NCBI GenBank assembly: GCA_020631735.1 | Contig: CM036201.1 | Span: forward strand, 79,150,502 to 79,214,501 | Origin: Saccharum officinarum | Lineage: Eukaryota; Streptophyta; Magnoliopsida; Poales; Poaceae | DNA length: 64,000 nt | Direction of reading: 5' to 3' | Part shown: one piece after another, positions 60,958 through 64,000 of the stretch | How positions within the stretch are numbered: position 1 is the stretch's first letter | Layout of the letters: the number at the start of each line of letters is the position of its first letter | The notes under the pieces: model-generated | The model's database searches: none | What the model saw: the letters and a program-made list of their open reading frames with translations, nothing else | Told to the model about the DNA's origin: nothing | Program-made: the position numbers and the translations under genes

Positions 60958-61393
60958 ATTAGTTTTTTGGCGCTTGATGCCAAAGGGGGAGAGAGAGTAG
61001 TTTCAGGGGGAGTTTTTGAGAGAGGTTTTTCGTTTTTTCTTGTGTGCTACATTCATGCATCATGTTTACTTTTCAGTCATTGCATTCGTGTGACATGTCG
61101 TCGTGTGATAAACCTTGAGTCTTAATGTTTTATCCAGTCACAATGTTATCTCTTGTCACCGTTTTTAATTATAGCTCTAAGGTTGTGCTTCCGTGCCTTA
61201 CTCCGATTTCTTATGAGCTATATCTGTATGTGTACTAACGTTCTTTGTCTTATCTTATGAGTACACTCTTTTGGCTGGGGCACATAAGCAATTCCTAACC
61301 CTTTTGTGCTTATTGCTTTTTGCTTATGTGAACCATGCATGCTCGAAAACCTTAACTCAAATCTTATATATCTTAGTGTTGTCATCAATCACC
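60958..61393 (+). other. 3' non-coding region of the SIRE-type element
   Basis: AT-rich, no ORF, between the ORF3 stop and the polypurine tract. A second purine run, GCCAAAGGGGGAGAGAG, lies just after ORF3 at about 60978-60995. Confidence 0.7.
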
Positions 61394-61407
61394 AAAAAGG
61401 GGGAGAT
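61394..61407 (+). other. polypurine tract
   Basis: AAAAAGGGGGAGAT directly before the 3' LTR, the plus-strand primer site for copia reverse transcription. Confidence 0.9.
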
Positions 61408-63012
61408 TGAAAGCATCTAGGCCCCGAGGTTTGGTTTCGGCAATTGATGACAACGCTTTATTACCATGACTAACGTGTGTTTTGCAGAAACTTTGGTAAG
61501 TTAGGTCATGGAGGTTTTAACTGCTTTGGGCACCATGGTACTCATGCTCCTTGATGGAAATCGTTTCGGTTTTCAAAAGAGTGACGTCAAGATTAAGGAC
61601 GGTTAGTTCCGGATGTCGAGGTGTTGAGAGACATTTGAAATAGTCGTTAGGATCTTCGTTTTCCTCTTTTGGCCGTACTATAAAGGGGGGCATGAGCGGG
61701 TAGCTTGACCTAGGCGAGTCCTATGTTTAGGTGTGGTGCACACTTGTTAAACTTGGCGCTAGGCAGCTCTAGAATAGCTCAAAGTTCAGTTGGAAGCAAC
61801 TTGGTTCAAGTTGTGACGCCTTTCGGAGAGTTTCGGGTCGTTTTCTCTTGACCGGACGCGGTCCTTGGCATGACCGGACGCATCCGGTCAGTACAGTTCC
61901 GCGGCTAGGGTTTCAGCTCTGAACACCGGACGTGGTCCTCACGAGGACCGGACGCAGTGGTCAGAAGTCGACACGTGTCACTTGAGGGAACACCCGATCG
62001 GACGCGACCTGGGTGTGATCGGCGCGTCCGGTCACAGTCCAGTAAGGTCCAGAGACGACCGGACGCGTCCGGTCATCACCGATCGGACGCGGTCGCGCGT
62101 CCGGTGCGAGTACAGTTTGCTCCCTGCACGATCGGACGCGTCCGGTCACCCCTGACCGGTGCGTCCGGTCACTCAGTTGTTTTTCGGTTTTCGACCGTTA
62201 CGAGCGACCGGCGCGTCCGGTCAGTTCAACCGGCGCGTCCGGTCAGCTCGTGTCTTGCTGAGTCAGCGGGTAACGGTTCGTTTTGTCTGTGGGGTGTATA
62301 AATACATCCCCACCACCTCTTTTAGAGGTCTCTTGCTCATTTGATTAGCTGATAAACACCTTTGGAGTGCAAGGGAGTGCAAGAGCACTAGTGAGGATAG
62401 AGATTTGAGAATCAAAGCTTGAGAGTTCCTCACTAGCGATTAGAGAGTAGCAAGTGTGCCTCCACCTTCTCATTTGGGCTCGTAGTGGTCAAGTGAGAGT
62501 TCTAGCTTGTTACTCTTGGTGATCGCCATCACCTAGACGGCTTGGTGGTGATTGAGAGTTCGGTGATCATCCGGCGGAGCTTGTGGATGACCCAACTCAT
62601 CTTGTGAGCGGTTGTGGGTGATTCACCGCGACGGAGTGTTAAAGAATCAACCCGTAGAGAGCACTTGATCCTTGCGCGGATCAAGGGGAGCTACACCCTT
62701 GCGCGGGTGCTCCAACGAGGACTAGTGGGGAGTGGCGACTCTCCGATACCTCGGAAAAACATCGCCGTGTTCCTTGCCCCTTTACATTCAAGCATTTACT
62801 TTATCGTATTTACTTTCATTGCTTGTTTTACATTCCTAGACTTGCCATGCTAGACTAGGATTGGAAACTAGGGTGCAAAACTTTGTATCGGTAGACTCTC
62901 TAGGAACACAAGTAGACACTAGGGGTGAATTCCGGCTTGTAGGATTTAATTCTTGCATTTAATTTTTAGAGAAGCCCAATTCACCCCCCTCTTGGGCATC
63001 TTGATCCTTTCA
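61408..63012 (+). repeat. 3' LTR of the SIRE-type element
   Basis: 1605 bases, TGAAAG...CTTTCA. By eye it differs from the 5' LTR by about 25 substitutions (mostly A/G or C/T) and 3 one-base indels. Confidence 0.93.
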
Positions 63013-63017
63013 AAGTT

Positions 63018-64000
63018 AAACTTTGAATTTGAATTATCACTGATAATAAAATTAAACTTTGATTCAAGGTGGTTTTGAGTGGCTGGTCTGTTTTTGTTTC
63101 GGTACTGCTACCAAATTTGTCAGACTATTTTGTTTCGATACTGCTACCAAATTTGCTTAAGGAATTGTTGATAACTAAACAATGCAAGCACATGACCCTC
63201 AATGTATAATTTGATATAGATTGACGGGCCTAAAGCCTTTAATAGCCACCATGATTCTCAGATAGCCTTGAACATTTTTCTTTCTCACTGAGCTTTGCTA
63301 GCTTAGTGAGTATGCTAGTGCAGTGAGTAGCATCATGATTCTACAGGTAGTGCAGAATGTTTTTAAAATTAGAGATGGTGATGTAAACTAACCCTCCACT
63401 TTAGGCTTCCTTATGTGCATAGATCGATCTTGCCACTGCAGAATTTTACAACAAAACGTGTAAGAAAAACGATAGCATTGCTTGACTATCACACCTAGAG
63501 ATAACCACTTCTATTTAGGGAATAAAACTAGGAGTAGCGAGTATATGATATACTGCAATAGTGCAATTCATGGTTTTTAAGGCGACAAGGCGAGACGTGG
63601 CGAGCCACTCATTCGAGTCGACTAGGCGATGCCTAGGCGACCATAAGGCGAGGCAAGGCGACGCCTTATCATTCTAAGAAATAGGAAAATAGCAGCAGGG
63701 ACTAGGCAAGAAAAAGGGAAAAAGGAAAAAAAAGAAAAACCAGAAAAGGGCAAATGTAAAGAGAATGGTTGGCCCAGCCCAATAGGCAGCCCACTAGTGT
63801 GTCCTTATCCCTTCTCAGCTCATCTCTCATCTCACGGACGCAGAGCAGTGCCACCGCACACATCGCTCCTCCTCTCTGGCGCAGCGCTGTCGCTTCTCCT
63901 CCCTGCTTCACACACGCAGATGCAGCGCCGCCGCATCTCCCTCCTTCACGCAGGTGCAGCTCTGCCGCATCTCCTCCCTCATGGCTCACGCAGGTACAGC
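63018..64000. other. right flank, no supported gene
   Basis: AT-rich to about 63560. Then a stretch (63570-63680) rich in AAGGCGA, CGAGGC and CGCCTT motifs, including the near-palindrome AAGGCGACGCCTT, and after 63780 a GC-rich stretch with GCAGCGC/CTCCTCC motifs. The long minus-strand frame at 63702-63989 lacks any domain and looks compositional. This may be the edge of another transposon cut by the window. Confidence 0.4.

Larger units (their letters stand above)
45994..63012 (+). mobile_element. SIRE/Maximus-type Ty1-copia retrotransposon with third ORF
   Basis: Order: 5' LTR, primer binding site, gag, protease-integrase-RT-RNase H, spacer, envelope-like ORF3, polypurine tract, 3' LTR. 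AAGTT at 45989-45993 and 63013-63017 is the target duplication, so this is a single insertion. As written it is 17.0 kb, but about 3.5 kb of pol and spacer is repeated across the gap at 54054-54153; without that it is about 13.5 kb. The LTRs differ at roughly two dozen sites by eye. Gag, pol and ORF3 all carry premature stops, so this copy is not autonomous. Confidence 0.92.

Noticed and set aside
63702..63989. 95-codon minus-strand frame at the right edge
   Set aside because: Compositional frame in GC-rich repeat DNA with a low-complexity tail; no domain or gene signals.

Overview
This window is plant nuclear DNA, almost certainly from a grass (Poaceae) and probably a panicoid such as sorghum, sugarcane, Miscanthus or maize. 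That rests on many-exon nuclear genes with GT-AG introns, a GC-rich first coding exon in both genes, dense Tourist- and Stowaway-type MITEs, and SIRE/Maximus-type Ty1-copia and Ty3-gypsy elements. The species cannot be fixed from sequence alone. Three runs of exactly 100 N (682-781, 31999-32098, 54054-54153) mark scaffold gaps.

Two host genes are convincingly complete, both on the minus strand. (1) COX15, mitochondrial heme A synthase: 7 coding exons between 10893 and 5354, 481 residues, with the four conserved histidines. (2) A SIP1-type raffinose synthase / alkaline alpha-galactosidase (GH36): 13 coding exons between 34866 and 29384, 750 residues once a repeated stretch at a gap is collapsed. 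A small secreted-peptide gene (80 residues, PIP-like C-terminus) lies at 2405-2647. Broken host sequence includes a MATH-BTB pseudogene (12885-13600) and a decayed exon/intron piece of the SIP1 gene (26822-27050).

Layout: 1-681 copia gag remnant; 845-2080 a GC-ended element with a TGTTGCA repeat core; 2405-2770 peptide gene; 4412-10893 COX15 and its 3' flank, with that flank copied into intron 2; 11091-12710 MITEs and retroposons; 12885-13600 BTB pseudogene; 13774-26118 a nested stack: a GC-ended element split by a gypsy insertion (5-bp duplication CTCGT), which holds a second, gag-only gypsy element, itself split by a solo copia LTR (5-bp duplication TCCTC); 26822-34976 the SIP1 locus; 35157-45845 a gene-free MITE field with a minisatellite, a purine tract, nested MITEs and a tRNA-Ile fragment; 45994-63012 one SIRE/Maximus-type copia element with LTRs, gag, pol and a third envelope-like ORF, flanked by the duplication AAGTT; 63018-64000 flank.

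Nothing here looks like a new multi-gene system. The observations most worth a second look are: COX15 carrying a copy of its own 3' flank, with polyadenylation-type hexamers, inside intron 2; two near-identical duplications that each abut a 100-N gap and are most likely unmerged contig ends; an 18-bp palindrome repeated in copia LTRs and in the pol-to-ORF3 spacer; the decay pattern of the third ORF; and a MITE terminus amplified into a tandem array. Comparisons were done by eye, so divergence counts are approximate.
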